Shown here one piece after another: positions 1 to 11,084 of a stretch of DNA of 64,000 bases; position 1 is the stretch's first letter; each line of letters opens with the position of its first letter. Under the pieces are notes generated by a model, which was not told the DNA's origin, ran no database searches, and was given only the letters and a program-made list of their open reading frames with translations. Location: NCBI RefSeq assembly GCF_003576645.1, contig NC_044918.1, forward strand, positions 30,802,236-30,866,235, in the 5' to 3' direction. Source of the DNA: Ipomoea triloba. Taxonomy: Eukaryota; Streptophyta; Magnoliopsida; Solanales; Convolvulaceae. The translations under genes were made by a program, and so were the position numbers.

Positions 1-801
1 GTAAAGCCACGTTACATGAAACAGCCGGGGAGAGGGGACGGGGATGAAGTGTAAGAAGAAGGAAGGGTATAAATGTGAATTAAAGAGAAAAGGACGATAC
101 AACTCACACGTGGAGGTAACCTAACCTAAAGGCTGGCTCAAGTAACAAAGGTGCTTCTAGTTACGACCTTTGATATGACCGTAACAGATAGAAAACCGTT
201 CCAAGAAATAACTAAAAAGAACGGAAGAACCATGAACCTATTTTCTTTGAGTAATTTCCGATCTTCATATGAACTTATTTATACTAAATTACTAACACCT
301 ATAATAATTAAATTATTAAAATTATTTTAACTATGCAAGGTAATGATATATTCTAATATACATAATTTCTTTATACTAATATTTAGTCAATTATTCTCTA
401 ATTACGTATGATTCATTCCTTGTAGACACTCCACTAATTAAACGAAGAATTATTTCTTTCCTTTGATGTGTATCACTTTTTTGTGGGGAGAATTTTGAGA
501 TTATTCGAGTTTGATTATCATAAGCGATAATTTTTTTTGGGCAAGCAAATCAATTGGGACAAACAATTATGTGAGATGGTATGTAATATAAAGTGTATCA
601 TATTTGTGTAATATTTTTAAAGAAAAATATTATATTTTTACATACAATCTCAGGAGAGTCACTCATCAGTCGAAATATGGCAGCTTTTGGGTTGAAGCGA
701 AAGTAGTGTCCATTGTCCAATATGGCTTGCTTTGATGTTGTTTTCTAAATGGCTTCATTACTCCAATCATAAGCCATAATCGCAGCCGTCCAATGTCCAA
801 T
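1..801. other. AT-rich intergenic sequence
   Basis: No gene is supported here. Both strands are rich in stops, and the sequence is AT-rich with short poly-A/T tracts. I see no convincing domain, RNA gene or repeat unit. Confidence 0.6.
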
Positions 802-1317
802 AAAGAACTAAGAACCAATCGCAGTCGGTCCACGTGTATAGATTTAATAGATTAGATGTAATTAAAAAAAAAGCATGGTATTTTCATAAATAACTCGAAC
901 TTTGATGCAAGTTACATGTGTTAAAAGTGCAACCATTTTCACTTAATAGTGCAAGTAATTTACTTTTTTAACATTGGTTCACCTAATGATAACGTCTTTC
1001 ACATTGGTGCACTTAATGATAACGTTTATTTGGTGCAATTAATAATTAATGTTTGGTGCAATTAATGATAAGTTGGGTGCATTTAATATTGATACTCAGT
1101 ATAAATTATTTGTTGCACTTTTAATACCTTTACTTGCAGTTTTAATACATTTTACGTGCATTTTATGTAACTGTTACTTACACTTTTAACGCAATTTACT
1201 TGTACTATAGAGTTTAATTATTTACAAAAATGTCACCGTATTTTTATTTTAAAAAATAGTATTTCTAATCCGTTAGATCTGAACACGTGAACAATTGTGA
1301 TTGGTTCTCAGTTCTTT
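802..1317. mobile_element. Non-autonomous element with long terminal inverted repeats
   Basis: The left end (AAAGAACTAAGAACCAATCG, from 802) is the reverse complement, with a few mismatches, of the right end (about 1298-1317, GATTGGTTCTCAGTTCTTT). The similarity continues inward for several tens of bases, through a shared CACGTG-containing stretch and an AGATxTAAxxGATTAGA-like stretch. The interior is AT-rich, has repeated 'ggtgcacttaatgata' phrases and no ORF. It looks like a non-autonomous DNA transposon of about 0.5 kb. The superfamily cannot be assigned because no clear target duplication is visible. Confidence 0.6.
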
Positions 1318-1881
1318 GTGTTTGAAATTCCCCTCAACAGCAGACAACTTCAATTCTCCTTGCCCTTGGTTGTCTTCTGATGAAGCTTTGTGATGTAAAC
1401 TTCATTTATCCTCATAAATTCATAATAATTCTGGTATCTTAGACCAACCTTGGTTGCCAATTGCCATCTCATCATATTAAGCCATTCTCTAATTTTTTCA
1501 AACTTTGACCCTTTCACAAGTTGAAATTTCAGGTGAGTATACGCATGTTTTGACATCATCCAATCTAATTACTATTATAAATCATACTTATTGTGGTCAT
1601 TATTATGTAACCGTTGTAACGATCACCATTATGGTTGTTATTATTGTTTGTGTTATATATACTAAGTACATATATATGTCATATGTGTATGTATTCTCTT
1701 CTATGAACTTAAGCTGATCTAATGAAATACTCTCTCTCCCTATTTCCTGTTGTCTCGCTTCTTTTCAATTACTTGCAATGTCCACCGGGTAGGAGCTAAT
1801 GGCCAACAGGCTTACCTATTACAACAATTACATTTTTTTTTGAACATGTACAGTAACGATAAAGAATTCGAAATTAATTTT
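1318..1881. other. Intergenic sequence upstream of the polygalacturonase-like gene
   Basis: Short ORFs occur on both strands but none has recognisable content. This stretch plus the following MITE must contain the distal promoter of the gene starting at 2185. I cannot identify a TATA box with confidence. Confidence 0.45.
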
Positions 1882-2063
1882 GAAAAGGAAAAAATATCAA
1901 ATTGACCCTCTAAGTTGGGTGATAGTGTAATTAAGTCCCTATGATAAAAAGTCAATTTAGACTTAACATTTTTACCAGCTTGAATGAAGCTTTTTTCAGT
2001 TAAGGGCCTAATTACACTATACACTCAACTTAGGGGCCAATTTCACACTTTTTTTTCCTTTTT
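1882..2063. mobile_element. Foldback MITE immediately upstream of the gene
   Basis: The left arm (about 1882-1940) and right arm (about 2004-2063) are imperfect reverse complements over nearly 60 bp: both arms read AAAAGGAAAAAA, then AAATTGxCCC(T)CTAAGTTG, then ATAGTGTAATTA(A/G)xxCCCT. The roughly 60 bp between them is non-coding. This is a small stem-loop MITE without a transposase. It ends about 120 bp before the first possible start codon, so it may lie within the promoter or 5' UTR. Confidence 0.7.
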
Positions 2064-2184
2064 GAGAAAAATACGGAAATATGATACATTTTCCTCAGAT
2101 AAACTTTCCAACATCGGAGAACCATGTGTTTTGCGTTTGATGTGCGGATGGATTCACGTACGCGCACTATAACAAACTCCATGC

Positions 2185-2610
2185 ATGCATGCTTCTGATT
2201 TTGAATTCACCGTAGATCATATCATGGACTCGCCTAAATATGTATATATATTTCTTTCTGTACAGATTGCGATCTTTCTCCTATTGGGATTACTACTGTT
2301 GGTGGAATGCAGGCATGGAGGATCGGCGGAATCCCTGCAATTTCCGGCGATAAACTGCCGGAAACACACTGCTTACCTCACAGATTTTGGCGGCAAAGGT
2401 GACGGAAACACCCTAAACACGGCGGCCTTCAACTCAGCTATTGCAAACCTTAGCAAGCAAGCATCAGACGACGGTGGCGCTCAGCTCATCGTACCACCGG
2501 GGAAATGGCTAACTGGACCTTTCAATTTGACCAGCCATTTCACCCTTTATATCCACAACGATGCCACCATTCTTGCCACTCAGGTTTTCGATCTACTTTT
2601 TAATTTCTTT

Positions 2611-2651
<41 letters not shown>

Positions 2652-2861
2652 ATGATCAGGTGCGGCCGTGCTCTCCCGTGCGGTCGTGCGGTTCACACCA
2701 CTCAATGTTAAGAAACACACCACACAAATATGCACTGTGGTGTGTTTTTTAACATTGTGGTGTGTTTCATTGTGGTGTGTTTCTTAACATTGAATGGTGT
2801 ATTTCGTAACATTGAGTGGTGTGTGACCGCACGGTCGCACTGGAGAGCACGGCCGCACTTG

Positions 2862-2928
<67 letters not shown>

Positions 2929-5900
2929 ATAATAAATGTAAATCAATGTTATACCCCTCATTTATGTCCGTTTTTTTCATTAAGTTTTTTTGTACATTAT
3001 GCTATAAAAGTTGTACTACATAATATTTTGGACAAATATACCCCTACCATTATAACTGCCGTTATCTTTTCCACTATTGTTACTATGCACATGCATCCAC
3101 CATATAGTTTCTTATCTTCTTCAATAATAATAATAATATATACACATTAAATATTAGAGTTATATGTTAGTTATTTTTTAAAATATAAATATCCAATTTA
3201 TAAAAATATTTTACATTATTATTATTATTATTATTATTATTTACTATATTATAATTTAAATAAATTTAAAATTTTAATACAAAATACTAATATTGGGCAC
3301 CTATTTTTTGCGCATCGCAAAAACTAGCATATATATATATATATATATATGTATGTATATATAACTGTATCCACCTGTTTTTGGGAGTCCCGTAACACCC
3401 TTCTTAGATGCACACAAATTACTACACGAATAATATGTATGCAAGATGAATTGCACAAAATCTAGTCTATGTGCATTCGTATAATAGCTTGTGTGCATTT
3501 ATAAAAAGTCTCACCAACTCCAAAAAGAACTGGTCTCATTTGATTATACTCCTTCGATCTCATTTTATCTGTCTTACCTACTATTTATTGGTCAAACAAC
3601 TCTTTGTAACAATATTTCATGACCGTTATACTCGAAAAGATTGGAAACTTCTTTATACCGCCCCCATGCTCGTAGAGTCGTAGGCATGGATTATTTTAGT
3701 GCATGATTAATGTGCGTTACATTTTCATTTTTTCTTATTCATGTGTGATTTTGTTATCATTACATACGATCCATCATCAAATCTAACTTTTTCAGTATGC
3801 ATGATATGAATATTGTATGATGTTATATATATTATATTATATTGATAGGATGTATCACAATATCCTCTTATTCCACCATTGCCATCTTATGGAAGGGGAA
3901 GAGATGCACCCGGAGCTAGGATGATCAGTCTCATCTTTGGAACAAACCTCACTGACGTTGTCATTACTGGTACTTACAAGTTACAATACAATAACTATAT
4001 ATATATAGAGAGAGGATTATATAAAACCATATCTTACATAAAAACCTGCTAACTACTGCTACATAAGTACACACAATCTACTAAATGAATGCACATAATT
4101 TATTTTCAGACATGTCTGAATGATGGTGGAGGCCCTAAAGTAGACTATATGTATTCATGTGGTAGATGGTATGAACTCATGCAATCTTCACGTTCTCACT
4201 TAAGACATGCATGATAGGGTTTTCATATGAACGCAAGCATATATATATATATAACCCATCTTGAACTCACTTTAATTTGTGAAAATGTAAAATATAATCA
4301 GGTGGAAATGGTACGATAGATGGTCAAGGAGAGGCTTGGTGGGTGAAGTATCGTGAGAAGGAGCTTAAGAACACAAGGCCTTACCTTATTGAGATTATGC
4401 ATTCTAATCAAATCCAAATATTCAATCTCACACTGCGTAACTCTCCATCCTGGGTTGTCCATCCTGTTTACAGCAGGTTCATTTAAACTAGATGAAACAT
4501 ATAATTTAATTTATTGAATTTCTCATTATATTTTTCTACTATTGCAGTGACATTATAATTCAACATTTGACAATTCTCTCACCCATTGATTCTGCAAATA
4601 CGGACGGCATTGATCCAGGTCCGTTTTCATTGAGTTTTATGTCTGTATCCGTGCTAGCATCATATATATATAACAACATAATATTGAGTATTATATTGTT
4701 GAGAGGACACCAATAAAGGGCCAAATCCATGATAGCTAATAGCTATAAGATTGTTGTAGGGAGGTAGGTGAAGTGTCAAATATATCATCTTGCCTCTCAT
4801 AAATGTGATGGCGATCTATAAATAAATAAAGTTGCATCTTCGCCCGCTATAACTTTTGACTGGTAAGCGATTAATCCTAAGGTCATCCCCATTTGTAGCT
4901 TTTAGTGGGGTTTTAGAATAATAAAAATTTTGGGGGTAGTTTTTTAACAAATGGAAGGGGGGATTCTGTTGGTGTCTTTCTCCTGCAAAATAGGAGATTT
5001 TGCAGCCTGCTGAGCCCAAAGTGTTTAAGAGCCGCCTGTGCCTCACTTCTGCGTAATTACTTTTTTCTTTTTTAATTTTTTTCCTATTTCTTTTTATTTT
5101 GCTTTATCTTTAAATTTTCTTTTTTTCCCACCCTTATTTTCTCCTTCATAATCACACTTACAAAAATTCCTCAAAACTCCCACTATTAAGGAATGCCTAA
5201 TAAATAGTATCAGAGTTAGGTCATGAATTCCAGCTCAGCAAGACCAGGAAGGGGAATTGTTGTTGGGTGGGTCTTGCCAAACTGGCAAGTGTATTGACCT
5301 GAGGGTAAGTCCATTACCTTGCCTAACTGGCTAGTGCATTGAGCTTGAGGCCTGAGGGTAAGTTCAACACTTATTACCTCTCTAAAATGTGATGGCCTAG
5401 CTAGGATCCTAACAGGTGTGTTGTTTTCCAATAATCCCTGCAGATTCTTGCACGAATGTTAGAATATGGGATAACTACATCGTGTCGGGAGATGACTGCA
5501 TCGCACTGAAGAGTGGGTGGGATGAGTACGGGATAAAATACGGCATGCCAACAAAACACCTCTCAATTAAAAGGCTAACTTGCATTTCCCCATCCAGTGC
5601 TACCATTGCCCTAGGAAGCGAACTCTCAGGTGGGATTCAGGACGTCAGGGCCGAACACATCTTATCCATCAACACCGAATCCGGCCTGAGGGTCAAGACC
5701 ACCCCTGGCCGGGGCGGCTTCGTCAAAGACATCTACGTTAGAAATGTTGAATACGATACCATGAAGTACGTGCTATGGATGATAGCCGATTACGGCGATA
5801 ATCCCGATGACAATTACGACCCCAAAGCGCTGTCTACTATAAGCGGGATAAGTTACAGTAATATCAAGGCCAAAAACGTGACCATCGCTGGGTATCTCAT

Positions 5901-6180
5901 CGGCTTTGGGAATCATCATCCCTTCACCGGACTTTGTATGTCTAACGCGACGATTGAGATGCACCAGAACACGGAATTATCATTGGAGGAGAAGAAACAG
6001 AAACCCGCGGCGTGGAACTGCTCAGATATCAGCGGTGTTGCCAGCTCTAACGTGACTCCTAGCCCGTGTGGTCAATTGGCTAAAAAGCATGATGTTGTGT
6101 GCAACTTCCCTACTGATCAACTCCCAATCGAGAAAGTTGAGCTCAAGACTTGTTCTGCTCCTCTTAAGCACCTGGAGTAG
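2185..6180 (+). CDS. Polygalacturonase-like protein (glycoside hydrolase family 28), five exons
   Basis: Secreted or membrane-anchored GH28 right-handed beta-helix protein, expected to act on cell-wall pectin. Predicted exons are 2185-2583, 3849-3969, 4302-4476, 4548-4618 and 5444-6180; every intron is GT-AG and the reading frame is kept across all junctions. The product is 500 aa, or 487 aa if translation starts at the second ATG (2224), which places a hydrophobic segment (FLSVQIAIFLLLGLLLLVEC) right at the N-terminus; the family usually has about 440-500 aa. Visible landmarks are LTDFGGKGDG near residue 65, GNGTIDGQGEAWW near 175, the catalytic NTD at about 249-251, SGDDC with the two acids at about 272-273, and RVK at about 338-340. 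The usual G-H-G catalytic histidine block is replaced by SSATIALGSELSGG (about 306-319), as in a distinct plant subgroup of 'probable polygalacturonases'. Substrate and activity are therefore uncertain. Confidence 0.9.
2614..2648. repeat. (AT)n microsatellite in intron 1
   Basis: An uninterrupted AT dinucleotide run 30 bp after the exon 1 donor site. It directly abuts the left side of the intron 1 foldback element. Confidence 0.95.
2656..2862. mobile_element. Foldback MITE in intron 1
   Basis: The ends are inverted repeats of about 60 bp: TCAGGTGCGGCCGTGCTCTC at the left, and the reverse complement TCAAGTGCGGCCGTGCTCTC at the right. Both arms continue with xGTGCGxxCGTGCGGT, then CACACCACTCAATGTTA. 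The 207-bp element is flanked on both sides by AT repeats, consistent with insertion into a TA-rich target. The centre has short repeats of a GTGGTGTGTTTC-AACATT unit. It is GC-rich compared with the intron and non-coding. Confidence 0.8.
2866..2925. repeat. (TA)n microsatellite in intron 1
   Basis: About 30 TA dinucleotides on the right side of the intron 1 foldback element. Confidence 0.95.
3214..3242. repeat. (ATT)n microsatellite in intron 1
   Basis: About nine ATT trinucleotides in a row. Confidence 0.9.
3329..3350. repeat. (AT)n microsatellite in intron 1
   Basis: A short AT dinucleotide run followed by GTATGTATAT. Confidence 0.9.
3548..3600. mobile_element. Possible degenerate Stowaway-type MITE end in intron 1
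   Basis: ACTCCTTCGATCTCATTTTA resembles the ACTCCCTCCGTCCC-type ends of plant Stowaway MITEs. I could not find the matching inverted end, so this is at most a remnant. Confidence 0.3.
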
Positions 6181-6716
6181 CCCAGCTTTGGTTATTTTCT
6201 TTTAGAAACGGTAAATATGATGCATGTGAGTACACTAATGTGTAAGTATTTTCCCACATATGTGATTTTTGTATGACTGAATTTTGAATTTTGCATGATC
6301 TGGCCATGTCTGCAAGTTTATTTTTGTCCTGCTCCTCTTATCGTGTGAATATATATTAGTATAGTTGCCTAATAAGTAATAATTATTATGATTATTATTC
6401 ATGTTAGATTGAATGGGACTAATCTTTGAATAAGCTAGGAAATTTGTGACTTAGCTTGCACAAGTTAGGCAAGGTCCTGAAGTTTGTAATAGGATTTGAT
6501 TATGTCATAACTGTAATCTGTGGCGGAGGCATGTATATGCCATGGGGGCCTTCCCCCCACCCCACCTCCATTTTTTTTTAAATATTATATAAATATTAAA
6601 AAATTTGCCAATCATCTTATGCTCAGATAGCATATAGTGGCTCTCCTATTTGGGAGGTCATGAGATTGAGTCTCAGTGTGTATCTGTTTCAACAGGTTGA
6701 GATATAATAGGATTAG
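6181..6716. other. 3' flank of the polygalacturonase-like gene
   Basis: AT-rich sequence holding the 3' UTR, whose limit is not visible. A GGCGGAGGCATGTATATGCC...CCCCCC stretch (about 6522-6570) resembles repeat debris common in plant genomes. The ATTAG at 6712-6716 is the left target duplication of the following LTR. Confidence 0.5.
6712..6716. repeat. Target site duplication (left), ATTAG
   Basis: It is identical to the five bases directly after the element at 9749-9753. Confidence 0.9.
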
Positions 6717-7265
6717 TGTAACACCCCAATTTTTCACATCTAGGATTTATTACGAAATCCCTAATAGTATACATCACAGCGGAAGCTAATAATTCAAAAA
6801 GCAGAAAATTGGGTGTTACCGCCACGCTTAGGTATCTCTCCTATACCCAAACGCACAGGCTAAACTTACAACATCAAAATACATCTAAAGTCCAACTTAA
6901 TACAAGTGGACATAATTCTTCCAAGGTGGCTATTCTAGGATCTCAACCTCAACCTCCATCCTATTCAGAGCTCATCGGCTACCTGAGCATACCCACGCTA
7001 GACTTCATCTGATAAGGTACACAATGAAGTGCAGTTAGCGCGACGGCTAAGTAAGGAGATCCAAGGTCACTTGAAAATAAACAAAGGTTTTCAAAAATAA
7101 TTATCAATAATAATAAGGTAAGGTAACATTACCCAACAGTCGCAATCAACCTGCAACATTTTTAACAACAAGTAATTTCACTTCATTTCAGTAAATCGAG
7201 CAAATAACTCAGTCATTAATTCACCCGATGGTTAGCTCTCACACATCACTCGTGGTACACAATTC

Positions 7266-7720
7266 TCGCCTTACTCATAAGTGGGGTACGAAACACATCC
7301 ACTATTAGATCTCGGTGGGGTACACAACACATCCACCTTCCAACTCTCACGTGGGGTACAAAACACATCCACGTTTAACTCACGGTGGGGTACGAAACAC
7401 ATCCACCTTTAATTCACGAGTGGGGTACGAAACATCCACTTTTAGATCTCGGTGGGTACACAACACATCCACCTTCCACTCTCACGTGGGTACGAAACAA
7501 CACACTCACTACGACGGTGGGGTACGAAACACATCCCATCTCGTGGGTACAAACACATCCACTTTCCAACTCTCACGTGGGGACGAAACACATCCACGTT
7601 TAATTCACGGTGGGGTACGAAACACATCCACCTTTAATTCACGAGTGGGTACGAAACACATCCACTATTTAATTCATCACACGACTCCATCACCAATTCT
7701 CATCAACCCAATATTCATTC
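7266..7720. repeat. Minisatellite inside solo LTR copy 1
   Basis: About a dozen units of roughly 35-40 bp built on GTGGGGTACGAAACACATCC followed by a variable ACxTTTAATTCACG or CTTCCAACTCTCAC spacer. ORFs crossing it are repeats of the unit, not genes. Confidence 0.85.
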
Positions 7721-7725
7721 ACTCA

Positions 7726-7750
7726 NNNNNNNNNNNNNNNNNNNNNNNNN
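7726..7750. other. Assembly gap (25 N)
   Basis: Exactly 25 N, placed in the minisatellite with similar sequence (TTAATTCATCACACGACTCC) on both sides. The same N length recurs at 60222 and 60449, so 25 is probably a placeholder. Confidence 0.98.
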
Positions 7751-9748
7751 TTAATTCATCACACGACTCCATCACCAATAACTCACTCAGATATATTTTC
7801 CCAACCCGCATGCTTAGGTTAGTATTAGTCACGTCACAGAAAATCAAGTATAGAGTCATAAAAGTTTCCAAAGCACAATTATTTCCCCAAAATCGTAAAA
7901 TATGTAAGTATAATATTTTGGCTTCCAAAACACTCACCCGGATGCCCGTAGGCTCTCAAAATATCACAACAATTAAGCCTAAAAACATCGGGGAAAAACC
8001 GGGTCAAAAACAAGTCGAAAACGAGTCCGCGTCGCGCGGACTCGCGACTGGCCGCGCCAGCGGACGCACGTCCGGACCGCGTCCGCTGGTTCGGCGTGCT
8101 GTGCTGAAGGCTGGGCGCCTACGGACGCGCAGCGGACGCGCGCGTCCGCGAGGCGTCCAGCCTCGCTGCCGGAGGTTTCTGCTGGCGACACTCGAAAGAT
8201 CGGGCCGTTAAAAATAGTTCCCGAACTCTTTTTCACTTGAAATTTTTATGGTAGAACCCTAACTCATAGTACTTGATGTCCATAAAAAGTTTTGGTCAAA
8301 AAGGTCCACGAATTAACACAGAAAATTACCTTTTTGCCCTTGGTCCGAAATGTCCTTCTCACTGGACCAGTTTTGGAAAAGGGTGCGAAAATCATACTTA
8401 TACTACTCCGATCATTATGAAATTTTATATGTAGGTTATACACTTGTTGATCTACATGTCTACAAAATTTGGAGTCAAAATGCCTTACCAATTTTCCCCA
8501 ATAATTTTCGAAAGGTCACTGCTGGAAACTAGTTTGGTTTTTACTCAATAACTTCACAAGTATAGATTTCTATGGGCATAAATACAACCTATACATGCAT
8601 AAAATAGCTATAACATGTATATTAGAGTTTACCAAAAATCAAAGTAAGGATTTTTGAAGCCAATTTATAGATCTATGGCGTAACACATAATTATCACGTA
8701 AAAAAATTCCTAACCGTGTAATTTCCTAGCAATTGTTTATATTCAAGTGATTGAGCCAACTTAAGGGATTTCTTACCTCCGTAGAAGATTTTTAAACCGT
8801 AAAGTTGGGGGTGTTCCCTTTGGAATTCTTCTCCAAAAAAAAATCCTAAAGAAATGTCACCATAACAACAATATTTTTCTTATATTAAACATCAACACTT
8901 TAAATGCTAGAGATGATTGAACCATTAAAGCTTAAAGTCTTACCTAGACTTGGTCACTTGAGTTGGGAATAAGTGAGTGGGAGCTTTAGATCACAAGGGC
9001 AAGACTTAGAAAATTTCCTCCTTCTTCTACCTTTGTGTATTTTCGAAAATGGAGTGGAGAGAAGAGAGAGATGATCACATTTGCTAGACTAATCTTTTCT
9101 TTCTTCCTTTCCTTAGGGTAAATTCGAATGGGAGTGAGGGGGTGGGATGATGTGAGTGATTAGGCTAGATTTACTCTTGAAGATCAAGCAACCAAGTACA
9201 AGCCACCATACCTCATTAATGTTACAATCAAGATCAAATCTTAGTTCTAGGATTGGATTGCCACATGTCAACACCCTATTAATCCCTTATGAAGACATTA
9301 GTCTAATTGGCCAGTTTAAGCTTAAATAAGATGAATGTTCGGAGGATCATAACTTAATTCGGGAAGATTCTAATACCAAAATTATCGTAAAAATATTCCC
9401 GTCGCAAATCACCAATTTTGGGAATTTTCTGGTAATCCGCCAAATTTAGGTTCAGAGTCCGTAACAATTTATCCCTTACAGTCCATTTAAGATTTCTCTT
9501 GAGCTAATCAAAAATTCAGGTTTAATCGTATGATACTTAATAATCCCAATTCTTAGAAAATTCGAATTGAATCTACGTCCTTAAAATTTTCTCGGTTCGT
9601 AACCGATACGTAGTTCGCAGCTTATCGATAACTAATCCTAAAAAATTATTTCGAGCACCGAACAGTCTTCTCTTAAACGTCATAGCTTAAAAAATTTTAC
9701 ATCAATATTCTCGAACCTTAACTTTGTCGAAAAAACCGAGGGGTTACA

Positions 9749-9753
9749 ATTAG
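9749..9753. repeat. Target site duplication (right), ATTAG
   Basis: It directly follows the terminal ACA of the LTR and matches 6712-6716 exactly. Confidence 0.9.
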
Positions 9754-10208
9754 TTGTATTAAAATTTTGTTATCCTTTCAAAAAATTTGACCTCCTCTCA
9801 GTTAAATCTAGGGGTGGGCGTTTCGGGTTTCGTTTCGGGTTTCGGTTTTAAAAAATTTAAACCATTCGGTTTAACATTAGAGTTCGGTTCGGTTTGAAAC
9901 AGTTCGATTTCGGTTCGGATTTAATTCGGTTCGGTTTAAATCCACAAATTTGGGTGTTTCCTAATTTTCCGAACATATAGTATCACATTATCCATATCCA
10001 AAATCTAAACATTATATAACAGAATAGCAATTCAAAGTCCAAACATACTACTAAGTACTAATTGTGAGGTAAAGAACAATTGCAGGAAACAACAAAAGCG
10101 CAAAGTAGAGAACAAGCTATAAAGAAATCAAATAAAAAATTTTAGAGATACTAGTGAGAATAGAAATTAAACGACGGAAAGGCATCAATGGATTTAGATT
10201 TACTTTAC

Positions 10209-10210
<2 letters not shown>
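9754..10210. other. Non-coding sequence with a GGTTCGG-rich repeat
   Basis: From about 9808 the sequence starts CTAGGGGTGGGCG and then alternates TTCGGTTCGGTTT-type words to about 9950. This is the kind of composition found at ends of some plant hAT-like elements. No matching inverted end is visible. The rest is AT-rich with no gene seen. Confidence 0.45.
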
Positions 10211-10250
<40 letters not shown>

Positions 10251-10270
10251 GTTATTGTTATTGTTATTGA
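10211..10270. repeat. (ATT)n microsatellite passing into (GTTATT)n
   Basis: About 13 ATT units followed by GTTATT units. ORFs with poly-Ile in this place are artefacts of the repeat. Confidence 0.95.
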
Positions 10271-10463
10271 CGGTAATAATGTGTTACCGGATATATTATT
10301 TGAATGTAATGTTGATATAGTGTTTGAGTACTTGAGTACAATATTGAGTGCAGTGCTCAGTGTACAAGATGAGTTGAGTGTTGTTTCGTCTAAGTTCAAG
10401 TGTCGTGTCTCACTACGTGGTTGTGAGTCTTTTTATTCCTTTCAGCTCAGTAACGGAGCATTA

Positions 10464-10684
10464 ATGAGGAGTTGAACGTTAGTTGAACGTTGGACATCAA
10501 TGTTGAGGAGTTGAACGTTGGGCATCAATGCCTGAGGAGCTGAATGCTGAGGAGCTGAACGTTGGTCATCAATGCTGAGGAGTTGAACGTTGGGCATCAA
10601 TGCCTGAGGAGCTGAATGCTGAGGAGCTGAACGTTGGTCATCAATGCTGAGGAGTTGGACCGTTGCGCATTGATGCTGAGGAGT
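10464..10684. repeat. Tandem repeat of a GAGGAGTTGAACGTTGG-CATCAATG unit
   Basis: About seven units of 25-50 bp share GAGGAG(T/C)TGAACGTTGG(G/T)CATCAATGC. Part of the array is a higher-order repeat (TGCCTGAGGAGCTGAATGCTGAGGAGCTGAACG occurs twice). It lies at the side where the 3' LTR of the - strand Tat element is expected. Confidence 0.8.
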
Positions 10685-10777
10685 GAGGTGTCTTGGGTAG
10701 TTTGAACGGCAACTTTCTTGACAAGGTCATGCCAATGGTTCCGGGTCGGGTACCCAATTACCCTGTCACCAGCCCCC

Positions 10778-10817
10778 ACTCCCTAGCTGGCGAGAATGGC
10801 TGAGGTAGCTAGGGAGT
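10778..10817. other. Perfect inverted repeat (hairpin) near the Tat element edge
   Basis: Arms ACTCCCTAGCT (10778-10788) and AGCTAGGGAGT (10807-10817) are exact reverse complements around an 18-bp loop. Its role is unknown. Confidence 0.6.
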
Positions 10818-11084
10818 AGTAGCTAGGCACTTGTGCTGAAAATTTGGTATGTTGGATTCTTAGAAGGACATTTTATTGGATGGAAACTTCCCAGATTTGT
10901 GGAATATTTCCTAATTTCCCTGCGATTTTCTTTCTTTGTATGGGCCGGCTTTTTATGTATATAAGGACTCCCTCAGACTCTGTGTCTTTCATCCTTCCTC
11001 ACCACGTTAACTTAGCTGGGCTGGCTTGTCACTTGCTCACTGCATCCAGCATTGCAAGAGGGCACGTGTTCGATTCCTACTATC

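Larger units (their letters stand above)
6717..9748 (-). mobile_element. Solo LTR, copy 1 (Ty3/gypsy, probably Tekay-like)
   Basis: A 3.0-kb insertion starting TGTAACACCCC and ending GGGGTTACA, bounded by a perfect 5-bp duplication ATTAG. There is no gag or pol inside and no second LTR, which is what recombination between the two LTRs of a full element leaves behind. The same sequence occurs in inverted orientation at 44372-47761, clearly diverged but alignable at both ends. The - strand is taken as sense because CGAGTCGGGGTGTTACA-like LTR 3' ends are usual in plant chromoviruses; this orientation and the lineage are inference. It lies about 0.5 kb past the stop codon of the polygalacturonase-like gene. 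It contains a minisatellite and one 25-N gap, so the true length is unknown. Confidence 0.85.

Noticed and set aside
2167..2174. CTATAACA as the TATA box of the polygalacturonase-like gene
   Set aside because: It lies only about 15 bp before the first ATG, too close for a normal promoter.
2561..2980. ORFs with long Tyr-Ile repeats on both strands
   Set aside because: They are translations of TA microsatellites in intron 1.
7315..8211. 298-aa ORF with repeated GYETHPP-like units
   Set aside because: It is a translation of the LTR minisatellite and an N gap, broken into several overlapping frames with the same text.
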